Origin: Photorhabdus akhurstii
GTDB taxonomy: Bacteria; Pseudomonadota; Gammaproteobacteria; Enterobacterales; Enterobacteriaceae
Reading direction: 5' to 3'
NCBI RefSeq assembly: GCF_018448925.1
Contig: NZ_RCWE01000002.1
Coordinates: forward strand, 372,001-436,000
DNA: 64,000 bases
Part shown: one piece after another, positions 57,703 to 64,000 of the stretch
How positions within the stretch are numbered: position 1 is the stretch's first letter
How the letters are laid out: every line of letters begins with the position of its first letter
Notes under the pieces: generated by a model
What the model was told of the DNA's origin: nothing
The model's database searches: none
The model's input: only the letters and a program-made list of their open reading frames with translations
Made by a program: the position numbers and the translations under genes

Positions 57703-58551
57703 ATGCAACATCAACATATACAAAAGAAAATTCTACGCACTATTTGCCCTGACGCCAAAGGACTGATCGCCAAAATTACGAATATTTGCTACAAACACCA
57801 ACTGAATATAGTTCAGAATAATGAATTCGTCGATCATCGCACCGGCCGCTTTTTTATGCGTACTGAGCTTGAAGGAATTTTCAATGATGAGACATTTCTT
57901 GCTGATTTAGATGATGCGCTTCCGGTGGGTTCTCAACGGGAATTAAATAGTGCGGGGCGTCGGCGTATTGTCATTATGGTGACAAAAGAAGCGCATTGTC
58001 TTGGGGATTTGCTCATGAAAAGCGCTTATGATGGGCTTGACGTTGAAATTGCCGCTGTTATCGGCAACCACGCAACATTACAATCGTTGGTTGAGCAATT
58101 TGGCATTCCTTTCCACTTGATTAGTCATGAAGGTTTAACCCGTGAACAACATGATGAAAAACTGATTGCCCAGATTGACCAATACAAACCTGACTACGTG
58201 GTATTAGCTAAATACATGCGAGTACTGACGCCAGAATTTGTCCAGCATTATCCAAATCAGATTATTAACATTCACCACTCCTTTTTACCTGCATTTATCG
58301 GGGCGCGTCCTTATCATCAGGCTTACGAGAGAGGGGTAAAAATCATCGGAGCAACCGCGCATTATGTGAATAATAACCTGGATGAAGGTCCAATTATTAC
58401 TCAGAAGGTCATTAACATAGACCATACATACACTGCTGAAGATATGATGAGAGCGGGCCGGGATGTTGAAAAAAATGCTCTGAGCCATGCTCTATATTGG
58501 GTTCTTGCTCAGCGGGTTTTTGTTTACGGCAACCGTACTGTAATTCTTTAA
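57703..58551 (+). CDS. purU: Formyltetrahydrofolate deformylase (PurU)
   Basis: A 282-residue enzyme releasing formate from 10-formyl-tetrahydrofolate, for purine synthesis without oxygen and for C1 balance. An N-terminal ACT domain (7-85, ILRTICPDAKGLIAKITNICYKH) precedes the formyltransferase fold. INIHHSFLPAFIGARPYHQAYERGVKIIGATAHYV carries the catalytic His, and YVNNNLDEGPIITQ the Asp. Length is normal. It is next to the tRNA-Tyr region, as in E. coli. Confidence 0.96.
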   Translation: MQHQHIQKKILRTICPDAKGLIAKITNICYKHQLNIVQNNEFVDHRTGRFFMRTELEGIFNDETFLADLDDALPVGSQRELNSAGRRRIVIMVTKEAHCLGDLLMKSAYDGLDVEIAAVIGNHATLQSLVEQFGIPFHLISHEGLTREQHDEKLIAQIDQYKPDYVVLAKYMRVLTPEFVQHYPNQIINIHHSFLPAFIGARPYHQAYERGVKIIGATAHYVNNNLDEGPIITQKVINIDHTYTAEDMMRAGRDVEKNALSHALYWVLAQRVFVYGNRTVIL

Positions 58552-58607
58552 AACTGAATTAATTAGGCCCAAAAGCAGCACACAGTAGCTACTTTTCAAG
58601 CACATGC

Positions 58608-58700
58608 TTTACAGCGGCGATTGATTTAATGTGATCCTAGCCGCTGTAAGCAATAGCAGTGACTTTTCAAAAGTGGCAAGTCATCCTTCCCCCGCCACCA
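58608..58700 (+). pseudogene. Degenerate tRNA-Tyr unit 1 (promoter plus tRNA 3' end)
   Basis: TTTACA (58608-58613), a 16-bp spacer and TGTGAT (58630-58635) correspond to the tyrT promoter but with a G at the key second position of the -10. The leader that follows then jumps to GTGG and the tRNA-Tyr 3' end (ATCCTTCCCCCGCCACCA, ending 58700). The D and anticodon arms are deleted. It is the first of five units of this array. Confidence 0.75.
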
Positions 58701-58728
58701 CAAACAGACCGCTTATTTATTCACAACA

Positions 58729-59142
58729 CTAAATACCGTTTTGCAATTCATGCAAAGCAGCCACTTGCAAAAAGTGGCTACGATTCTTATACAGGTTTGG
58801 ACTTGCTTTAACTTGATCATCGATTTTCTTTGATAACAAATCAGGCAGAGTGACGTTGAATTTTGTCGATTTACCTAAATATGGTTCAACATCAATGTCA
58901 ATTACAGCCCATGCCCACCCTGAGTATTCTTCATCTTTGATCCAGTAATCCAATGGCTTTGCTTCAGGGGGTAATTGGTTCATTTCGGCCAATAACTCTA
59001 AATGCCCAGAGATAGCTTCCTTGGCATTTTTTATTACATCCTCCATTGAATCACCTGCCGAGAAACAACCTGATATATCGGGCACAACCACGCCGTAAGC
59101 GTGGTTCTCATCACCAATTTCAATCGCAATAGGATATAACAC
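58729..59142 (-). CDS. hicB: HicB-family antitoxin
   Basis: A 137-residue antitoxin. The N-terminal partial RNase H-like domain begins MLYPIAIEIGDENHAYGVVVPDISGCFSAGDSMEDVIKNAKEAI (1-44), and the C-terminus (FNVTLPDLLSKKIDDQV, then RSHFLQVAALHEL) is a ribbon-helix-helix DNA-binding domain that would autoregulate. It follows hicA by 58 bp. Toxin first, antitoxin second is the usual hicAB order. It lies between units 1 and 2 of the tRNA-Tyr array. Confidence 0.92.
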   Translation of the reverse strand: MLYPIAIEIGDENHAYGVVVPDISGCFSAGDSMEDVIKNAKEAISGHLELLAEMNQLPPEAKPLDYWIKDEEYSGWAWAVIDIDVEPYLGKSTKFNVTLPDLLSKKIDDQVKASPNLYKNRSHFLQVAALHELQNGI

Positions 59143-59200
59143 GTTATACTCCTTTAATAATTTTAAGAAATTTGATTAGTGCAGATGCAGATAAGGGGGC

Positions 59201-59380
59201 TTACAGCCCCACTTGCTTCTGTATTTTCCTAAGCAATCCCACTTTGATTTCCTGTTTGGGATGTGGAATTGTCAACAAGTCATTACGTTCAGGGTGTTTA
59301 AAATGATGATGACTCCCGTTGATTCTTACCAGTACCCACCCTTTTTTCTCAACTTCTTTGATTAAATCTGCACTTCTCAA
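59201..59380 (-). CDS. hicA: HicA-family mRNA interferase toxin
   Basis: A 59-residue toxin starting at TTG (59380), with AGGAG five bases upstream. The double-stranded-RNA-binding-like fold shows SADLIKEVEKKGWVLVRING followed by SHHHFKHP, in which the first His is catalytic, and IPHPKQEIKVGLLRKIQKQVGL. HicA cuts mRNA and is neutralised by HicB. The short length and the TTG start make it easy to miss. All key residues appear intact. Confidence 0.9.
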   Translation of the reverse strand: MRSADLIKEVEKKGWVLVRINGSHHHFKHPERNDLLTIPHPKQEIKVGLLRKIQKQVGL

Positions 59381-59472
59381 ATCAACTCCTATCCGTTTAA
59401 CCTGGCAATAACAATAACTCCAATAACTCCAAATATCAATAAAAAATAACCTCGATAACCCTATTTAAATTA

Positions 59473-59571
59473 GGTTCGAGTTGAGCGCAGCGAAACAACA
59501 ATGCGGCGCTTGCGACGCGTTGGCCCGCAGGGCGAGGAACGCAGTGACGAGTAATCCTTCCCTCACCACCA
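59473..59571 (+). pseudogene. tRNA-Tyr fragment, unit 2, with T-loop insert
   Basis: Begins at GGTTCGA of the T arm, immediately after the hicAB segment, then has the 74-nt insert and the tRNA 3' end ATCCTTCCCTCACCACCA, ending 59571. Everything 5' of the T loop is missing, so the hicAB segment joins the array inside the T arm. Confidence 0.8.
59480..59553 (+). repeat. 74-nt T-loop insert, copy 1
   Basis: A GC-rich element starting GTTGAGCGCAGCGAAACAAC and ending GTGACGAGTA. It folds into AATGCGGCG/CGACGCGTT (loop CTTG) and GCCC/GGGC hairpins. It is almost identical to 59789-59862 and 60097-60170. Confidence 0.85.
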
Positions 59572-59654
59572 GCAAACAGACTACTTAATTTGCTCACAAC
59601 AAGATCAATAAGGCTGGAAAATCAGCATATAGTCACTTATTTTTCAATATATGC

Positions 59655-59682
59655 TTTACAGTAGCGGTTCATCTGATGTGAT
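59655..59682 (+). promoter_or_regulatory. Inactivated tyrT-type promoter, unit 3
   Basis: TTTACA and TGTGAT with a 16-base spacer. Compared with the intact promoter at 60272, the -10 has G for A at its second base, which is the most important one for opening. Confidence 0.75.
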
Positions 59683-59721
59683 TCCGGCCGCTGTTAACAA
59701 CAGTGATACTTCTCAAAATCG

Positions 59722-59880
59722 GGTGGGGTTCCCGAACAGCCAAAGAGAACAGACGGTAAATCTTCCGTCACAGACTTTGAAGGTTCGAGTTGAGCGCAGC
59801 GAAACAACAATGCGGCGCTTGCGACGCATTGGCCCGCAGGGCGAGGAACGCAGTGACGAGTCATCCTTCCCCCGCCACCA
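59722..59880 (+). pseudogene. tRNA-Tyr pseudogene, unit 3, interrupted by a 74-nt insert
   Basis: 159 bases against 85 for the real gene. Acceptor GGTGGGG and the 3' CCA are kept. The conserved T at position 33 before the anticodon is G, two anticodon-stem pairs are broken, the D arm has GAACAGCC for GAGCGGCC, and the T loop is split by 59789-59862. Confidence 0.9.
59789..59862 (+). repeat. 74-nt T-loop insert, copy 2
   Basis: Same element as copies 1 and 3. Here the hairpin arm is CGACGCATT, which turns a G-T pair of the other copies into an A-T pair and so keeps the stem. Confidence 0.85.
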
Positions 59881-59962
59881 GCAAACAAACCACTTATTTG
59901 CTCACAACAAGATCAATAAGGCTGGAAAATCAGCATATAGTCACTTATTTTTCAATATATGC

Positions 59963-59990
59963 TTTACAGTAGCGGTTCATCTGACGTGAT
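59963..59990 (+). promoter_or_regulatory. Inactivated tyrT-type promoter, unit 4
   Basis: TTTACA and CGTGAT with a 16-base spacer. The first two bases of the -10 (TA in the intact unit) are CG, so the promoter should be dead. Confidence 0.75.
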
Positions 59991-60029
59991 TCCGGCCGCT
60001 GTTAACAACAGCGATACTTCTCAAAATCA

Positions 60030-60188
60030 GGTGGGGTTCCCGAGCGGCCAAAGAGAACAGACGGTAAATCTTCCGTCACAGACTTTGAAGGTTCGAGTTG
60101 AGCGCAGCGAAACAACAATGCGGCGCTTGCGACGCGTTGGCCCGCAGGGCGAGGAACGCAGTGACGAGTAATCCTTCCCTCACCACCA
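60030..60188 (+). pseudogene. tRNA-Tyr pseudogene, unit 4, interrupted by a 74-nt insert
   Basis: 159 bases. The D arm matches the real gene, but the anticodon arm has the same damage as unit 3 (T33 to G, stem mismatches) and the T loop is split by 60097-60170. It ends in a correct acceptor and CCA. Confidence 0.9.
60097..60170 (+). repeat. 74-nt T-loop insert, copy 3
   Basis: Same element as 59480-59553, as far as I can see identical to it. Confidence 0.85.
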
Positions 60189-60271
60189 GCAAACAAACCA
60201 CTTAATTTGCTCACAACAAGATCAATAAGGCTGGAAAATCAGCATATAGTCACTTATTTTTCAATATATGC

Positions 60272-60299
60272 TTTACAGTAGCGTTTCATCTGATATGAT
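60272..60299 (+). promoter_or_regulatory. tRNA-Tyr promoter (tyrT type)
   Basis: TTTACA (60272-60277), a 16-base spacer, TATGAT (60294-60299), then the GC-rich discriminator TCCGTCCGC. This arrangement is the same as at E. coli tyrT, which is under stringent control. About 32 bases of leader precede the tRNA. Confidence 0.9.
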
Positions 60300-60338
60300 T
60301 CCGTCCGCTGTCAACAACAGTGATACATTTCAAAATCT

Positions 60339-60423
<85 letters not shown>

Positions 60424-60793
60424 CAAACATCCTTCAAGCCTTACAAACAAGCCCAATAAGAACGCATTCCTCATTTGGGGAAAAGTCGAGAACCTTCGTC
60501 AAGGTTCAAATCGTCATCCACAGCCCCAGACTAACTAACACCTCTAAAAGAACTCAACTAAACGCGCTTACCCACCTTAGTGTGCTCTCACAACCCTATT
60601 TTCTATCACACCATTATGTGAAACCTAACATTCCACAATCACCCAACATAAACCATATAAATCAAACAATTAAAATAAAAACCATCTTCAAACAGCAGGC
60701 ATTCTAATGTGATAACCATCGTGTATTTGTGAAATTTCGTGTGAAATAATTATAAAAAATAACAAATTATAACAACAACACCAGGGAACCATC
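60424..60793. other. Region between tRNA-Tyr and ltnD
   Basis: About 370 bp without a gene. GAACCTT/AAGGTTC (60490-60507) forms a hairpin that may mark the tRNA transcript's end, with no T-run. The ltn operon promoter should lie in the AT-rich part (60600-60780). TGTGATAACC at 60709 resembles half of a CRP site, but the other half is poor. Confidence 0.5.
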
Positions 60794-61699
60794 ATGAACC
60801 AATCAACACAAAAAATAGGAATTATAGGATTGGGGGCTATGGGGATGGGAATTGCCCGCGCGTTAATACGCGCGGGTATTCCCACATATGGATTTGATTT
60901 AAATCCAAAAGCCTGTGACCAGCTTCTGCAAGCGGGCGCTAAAGTAGCAACAAACAACGCAGCAAACTGGGCATCAGAGCTGGATGCTATCCTACTCGTC
61001 GTCGTCAATGGCGCTCAAATAGAAAGCATACTGTTCGAAGGCGAAACACCGCTAGCCAACCAACTAAAACCCGGTACGATCATTGTGCTTCACAGTACCG
61101 TTGCCGCAGGACAAGCTAAAGATTTTGCCCATCGTCTTAACCAATACAACCTCAACATGCTGGACGCACCTATTTCAGGTGGCGCACTGAAAGCCGAACA
61201 AGGCCAACTTACTGTTATGGCTTCTGGTGAGCCAGCATTATTTGAACAACTAAAACCCGTATTTGATGCCACCACCGAACGCCTCTACCATGTCGGAAAT
61301 GAAATTGGTCAAGGATCTACCGTTAAAACAATCCATCAATTACTTGCAGGTATACATATTGCAGCCGCCGCAGAAAGTATGGCATTGGCAGCCAAAGCCG
61401 GTATTTCCCTAGAATTGATGTACGATATTGTAACCCACGCTGCCGGTAACTCTTGGATGTTTGAAAACCGCGTTCCCCATATTCTGACGGGAGATTACAC
61501 TGCCAAATCCTCTGTCGATATTTTTGTCAAAGATCTGGGATTAGCATTAGAAACAGGTAAGGATCTGAAATTCCCATTACCATTATCAGCCGCTGCCCAT
61601 CAAATGTTCCTTGCCGCCAGTAACGAAGGTTTCGGCCAATGGGATGACAGCGCGGTGATCAAAACATTTAAAGGCATCGCTTTGCCGGAGAAAAAATAA
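60794..61699 (+). CDS. ltnD: L-threonate dehydrogenase (LtnD)
   Basis: A 301-residue beta-hydroxyacid dehydrogenase that oxidises L-threonate to 2-oxo-tetronate with NAD. The NAD fold IGIIGLGAMGMGIARALIRAG (8-28), the substrate loop DAPISGGALKAEQGQLTVMASG and the catalytic Lys in GQGSTVKTIHQLLAG (about 178) are characteristic. It leads the tetronate operon; AGGGA precedes the ATG. The stop overlaps the otnK start by one base (TAATG). Confidence 0.93.
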   Translation: MNQSTQKIGIIGLGAMGMGIARALIRAGIPTYGFDLNPKACDQLLQAGAKVATNNAANWASELDAILLVVVNGAQIESILFEGETPLANQLKPGTIIVLHSTVAAGQAKDFAHRLNQYNLNMLDAPISGGALKAEQGQLTVMASGEPALFEQLKPVFDATTERLYHVGNEIGQGSTVKTIHQLLAGIHIAAAAESMALAAKAGISLELMYDIVTHAAGNSWMFENRVPHILTGDYTAKSSVDIFVKDLGLALETGKDLKFPLPLSAAAHQMFLAASNEGFGQWDDSAVIKTFKGIALPEKK

Positions 61700-62976
61700 T
61701 GACCATTAAATTGGGCGTTATCGCCGATGACTTTACCGGCGCAACCGATATCGCTGGTTTTATGGTGCAAAGCGGCTGGCAAGTCGTCCAGCTACTAGAT
61801 ACGCCTGATGAAAATACCGCCATTCCACAGAACATTGATGCTATTGTTATCAGCCTGAAAAGCCGTTCCTGCCCGATAGACGAAGCGGTAAATAACGCGG
61901 TGGAATCCTGCCGTTGGTTACGTCAGAAAGCCGGTTGTCAACAAATATTCTTCAAGTACTGCTCAACTTTTGACTCCACCAGTAAAGGCAATATTGGACC
62001 GGTCACCGATGCCCTGATGGATGAACTGAAAACAGACATCACGCTGATCTCTCCTGCCCTCCCGGTTAACGGGCGAACAGTTGTACATGGACATCTATTT
62101 GTTAATGGTCAACTACTTAATGAAAGCGGCATGCAGCACCATCCCGTAACACCCATGACAGATGCCAATCTGCTACGTCTAATGGAACAACAGGCTCAGG
62201 GGAAAGCAGATCTGGTGGATTTGGCATGTGTACACCAGGGAGAACAGGCAATCCGCGAACGAATAAATCATTTACAGCAACAAAACATACGTTACGCGGT
62301 AACAGACACTCTCTCCATGAATGACTTACTGCCTATTGCCAGAGCGGCATCAGAACTGAAATTAATCACTGGGGGTTCCGGCCTTGGCGCTGCCCTTGCC
62401 AGCACCGACACCGGTAAGCCATTGATGCCATGCCAACTGGAAGGGGCAACCCCACCCGCCGAGAATAGACGCACTGTGATCCTTTCCGGCAGTTGTTCCG
62501 TCATGACCAACAAACAAGTTGCCCTGTACCAGAAACTGGCCCCTGCTAAGGCCCTGAATATTGATTCATGCATCAAAGATCCACAATATGCCGAAAAACT
62601 GGTCGCGTGGGTTATTCAGCAATCCCAAAACCATCTGGCACCCATGCTATACGCCACTCAACCCCCGGAAACATTACAGAAAATCCAACAACAATACGGT
62701 GCCGCCACTGCCAGTGAAGCAATAGAAAACACCTTCGCCAAGGTTGTAAAAAGCCTGTGTCAGCTCGGATTCAATACCTTTATTGTCGCAGGCGGCGAAA
62801 CCGCCGGTAAGATAGTACAAAGTCTGGATATCAAACAGTTCAATATCGGGGCACCAATCGCCCCGGGCGTACCTTGGGTACACGATCGACAACACAACTA
62901 TTGGCTGGCATTAAAATCAGGCAACTTCGGCAATATTGATTTCTTCCTGCATGTACAGGAGATGTTTCATGAGTGA
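61699..62976 (+). CDS. otnK: 3-oxo-tetronate kinase (OtnK, four-carbon acid sugar kinase)
   Basis: A 425-residue kinase of the DUF1537 family, which phosphorylates 3-oxo-tetronate at C4. The N-terminal sugar-acid-binding domain begins LGVIADDFTGATDIAGFMVQSG (4-25), with KYCSTFDSTSKGNIGP following. The C-terminal nucleotide-binding domain has VILSGSCSVMTNKQV and FIVAGGETAGKIVQSL. It overlaps otnC by eight bases. Confidence 0.93.
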   Translation: MTIKLGVIADDFTGATDIAGFMVQSGWQVVQLLDTPDENTAIPQNIDAIVISLKSRSCPIDEAVNNAVESCRWLRQKAGCQQIFFKYCSTFDSTSKGNIGPVTDALMDELKTDITLISPALPVNGRTVVHGHLFVNGQLLNESGMQHHPVTPMTDANLLRLMEQQAQGKADLVDLACVHQGEQAIRERINHLQQQNIRYAVTDTLSMNDLLPIARAASELKLITGGSGLGAALASTDTGKPLMPCQLEGATPPAENRRTVILSGSCSVMTNKQVALYQKLAPAKALNIDSCIKDPQYAEKLVAWVIQQSQNHLAPMLYATQPPETLQKIQQQYGAATASEAIENTFAKVVKSLCQLGFNTFIVAGGETAGKIVQSLDIKQFNIGAPIAPGVPWVHDRQHNYWLALKSGNFGNIDFFLHVQEMFHE

Positions 62977-63607
62977 ACAAGCACTACGGATAGAATTAGT
63001 CGAATGGGCTCGCTCAATGTTCTACCGGGGTTATAGCAGCGGCGGCGCAGGTAACATCAGCGCCAAACTGGAAGATGGCGCGATCATCATCACACCGACC
63101 AACTCCAGTTTTGGCGACTTGCAAGCCGACCGCCTGAGTAAGCTGGATGCGGAAGGCAACTGGCTATCCGGTGACAAACCCACCAAAGAAGTTTCCATGC
63201 ACTTGGCAATGTATCGCAACCGTCCCGAATGCCATGCGGTGGTCCATCTACATTCCCCTTGGTTAACCGCCCTTTCCTGCCTACCCAATCTGGATAAAAG
63301 TAACTGTCTGCCACCCATTACGCCCTACTATGTGATGCGAGTTGGAAAACTGCCCTTGGTCAAATACCTACCACCAGGAGATGAAAGAATCGGCGAAGAA
63401 ATTGCGAAGCTGGCCGCAAAACACAACGCAATCCTCCTATCCAACCACGGACCTGTTGTCGGCGGCAAAACTTTACGGCAAGCTTTTTTCAATGCAGAAG
63501 AATTGGAAGATACCGCACGGCTCTATTTAACGTTACTGCCACATGGCTTCACCACATTAAATGAAGAGCAAGTACAAGAACTTGAAACTCGTTACCCCAA
63601 GAACTGA
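62969..63607 (+). CDS. otnC: 3-oxo-tetronate 4-phosphate decarboxylase (OtnC, class II aldolase fold)
   Basis: A 212-residue class II aldolase-type enzyme that decarboxylates 3-oxo-tetronate 4-phosphate to dihydroxyacetone phosphate. SSGGAGNISAKLEDGAIIITPTNSSFGDL (near 22-50), the zinc His pair in VVHLHSPWLTALS and ILLSNHGPVVGGKTL are present. The ATG at 62969 (MSEQALRIELVEW) is used: GGAG lies eight bases upstream; an upstream in-frame ATG adds eleven unlikely residues. Overlap with otnK implies coupling. Confidence 0.92.
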   Translation: MSEQALRIELVEWARSMFYRGYSSGGAGNISAKLEDGAIIITPTNSSFGDLQADRLSKLDAEGNWLSGDKPTKEVSMHLAMYRNRPECHAVVHLHSPWLTALSCLPNLDKSNCLPPITPYYVMRVGKLPLVKYLPPGDERIGEEIAKLAAKHNAILLSNHGPVVGGKTLRQAFFNAEELEDTARLYLTLLPHGFTTLNEEQVQELETRYPKN

Positions 63608-63629
63608 GTAAACAAACAAGGAATTCATC

Positions 63630-64000
63630 ATGGCTAAATTTGCGGCAAACTTGAGCATGATGTTCAACGACGTACCTTTCACAGAACGTTTTGCCCGTGC
63701 AGCTAAAGCTGGATTTAAAGGCGTTGAATACCTGTTTCCTTATGAAGTGGCAGCGGAAGAACTGGCTGCCCTATTAAAACAGCATCAATTAACCCAAGTT
63801 CTGTTCAACATGCCCGCCGGAAACTGGGCCGCGGGAGAAAGAGGGATCGCCTCTATTCCTGGTCGTGAAAAAGAATTTGTCGAAGGTGTACAAACCGCGC
63901 TGAAATATGCACTGGCGCTGAACTGCAAGCAAGTTCATGCGATGGCAGGAAAACTGGATGCCCAATTTCTGATACAACAACGCGAGTGTTATATCAGCAA
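63630..64000 (+). CDS. otnI: 2-oxo-tetronate isomerase (OtnI, hydroxypyruvate isomerase-like), partial
   Basis: Starts at ATG 63630 with CAAGGA upstream and stays open to the window edge, giving about 123 residues. The TIM-barrel start MAKFAANLSMMFNDVPFTERFARAAKAGFKGVEYLFPYE and NMPAGNWAAGERGIASIPGRE are typical of Hyi/OtnI isomerases, which interconvert 2-oxo- and 3-oxo-tetronate. It is the fourth gene of the operon, 22 bp after otnC. The C-terminal part, including most metal ligands, is outside the window. Confidence 0.9.
   Translation, partial: MAKFAANLSMMFNDVPFTERFARAAKAGFKGVEYLFPYEVAAEELAALLKQHQLTQVLFNMPAGNWAAGERGIASIPGREKEFVEGVQTALKYALALNCKQVHAMAGKLDAQFLIQQRECYIS

Noticed and set aside
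60705-60740. CRP site upstream of ltnD
   Set aside because: Only one half (TGTGA) matches; the second half at the right distance is poor.

Overview
The window looks like a chromosomal segment of Photorhabdus, or a very close relative such as Xenorhabdus. The backbone follows the enterobacterial order sohB-yciK-btuR-rluB ... yciO-rnm-trp operon-ompW-yciC-yciB-yciA-tonB-yciY-clsA-yciU-oppFDCBA-ychE-adhE-tdk-hns-galU-rssB-ychJ-purU-tRNA-Tyr. Several features point to an insect-associated Morganellaceae lineage: a chitinase/Tc-toxin operon, ERIC-type repeats, unfused trpG and trpD, and a chromosomal chloramphenicol acetyltransferase. The species is inferred from gene content and order, not from a database search.

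Layout. (1) 0-5 kb: sohB, then an accessory gap holding an integrase tail remnant, a CAT gene and two ERIC elements, then yciK-btuR facing rluB. (2) 5.5-6.7 kb: a bacterial calpain-family cysteine protease with an apparently intact triad. (3) 7-8.5 kb: yciO and rnm. (4) 8.7-20 kb: a four-gene operon on the minus strand, chitinase - TcA N-terminal half - TcA C-terminal half - chitinase. This is the Yersinia entomophaga Yen-Tc layout without TcB/TcC in the window; it sits between rnm and the trp leader. (5) 20.6-27.5 kb: a complete, attenuated trp operon (trpL-E-G-D-CF-B-A). (6) 27.5-35 kb: ompW, yciC, an accessory block (two ail/ompX-like genes, a small HTH regulator, a SulP transporter), then yciB and yciA. 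(7) 35-46 kb: tonB, yciY, clsA, yciU and the oligopeptide permease operon with two tandem oppA genes. (8) 46-58.5 kb: ychE, adhE, tdk, hns, a galU-ugd-epimerase operon that would make UDP-glucose, UDP-glucuronate and probably UDP-galacturonate, rssB, ychJ and purU. (9) 58.6-60.4 kb: a decayed tandem array of tRNA-Tyr transcription units ending in one intact tRNA-Tyr and split by a hicAB toxin-antitoxin module. (10) 60.8-64 kb: a four-carbon sugar-acid pathway, ltnD-otnK-otnC-otnI, with the last gene cut by the window edge.

The items I consider least ordinary are these. The tRNA-Tyr array has two full-length dead copies carrying the same 74-nt structured insert in the T loop and mutated -10 boxes; a third copy of the insert sits in a truncated tRNA fragment. 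The calpain-like protease lies next to the toxin region. The chitinase-TcA operon lacks TcB/TcC. YchJ carries an in-frame 18-bp minisatellite. A 2.1-kb block carrying the ail pair is bounded by a 20-nt direct repeat. All family assignments come from motif recognition in the translated sequence; no alignment or search was run.
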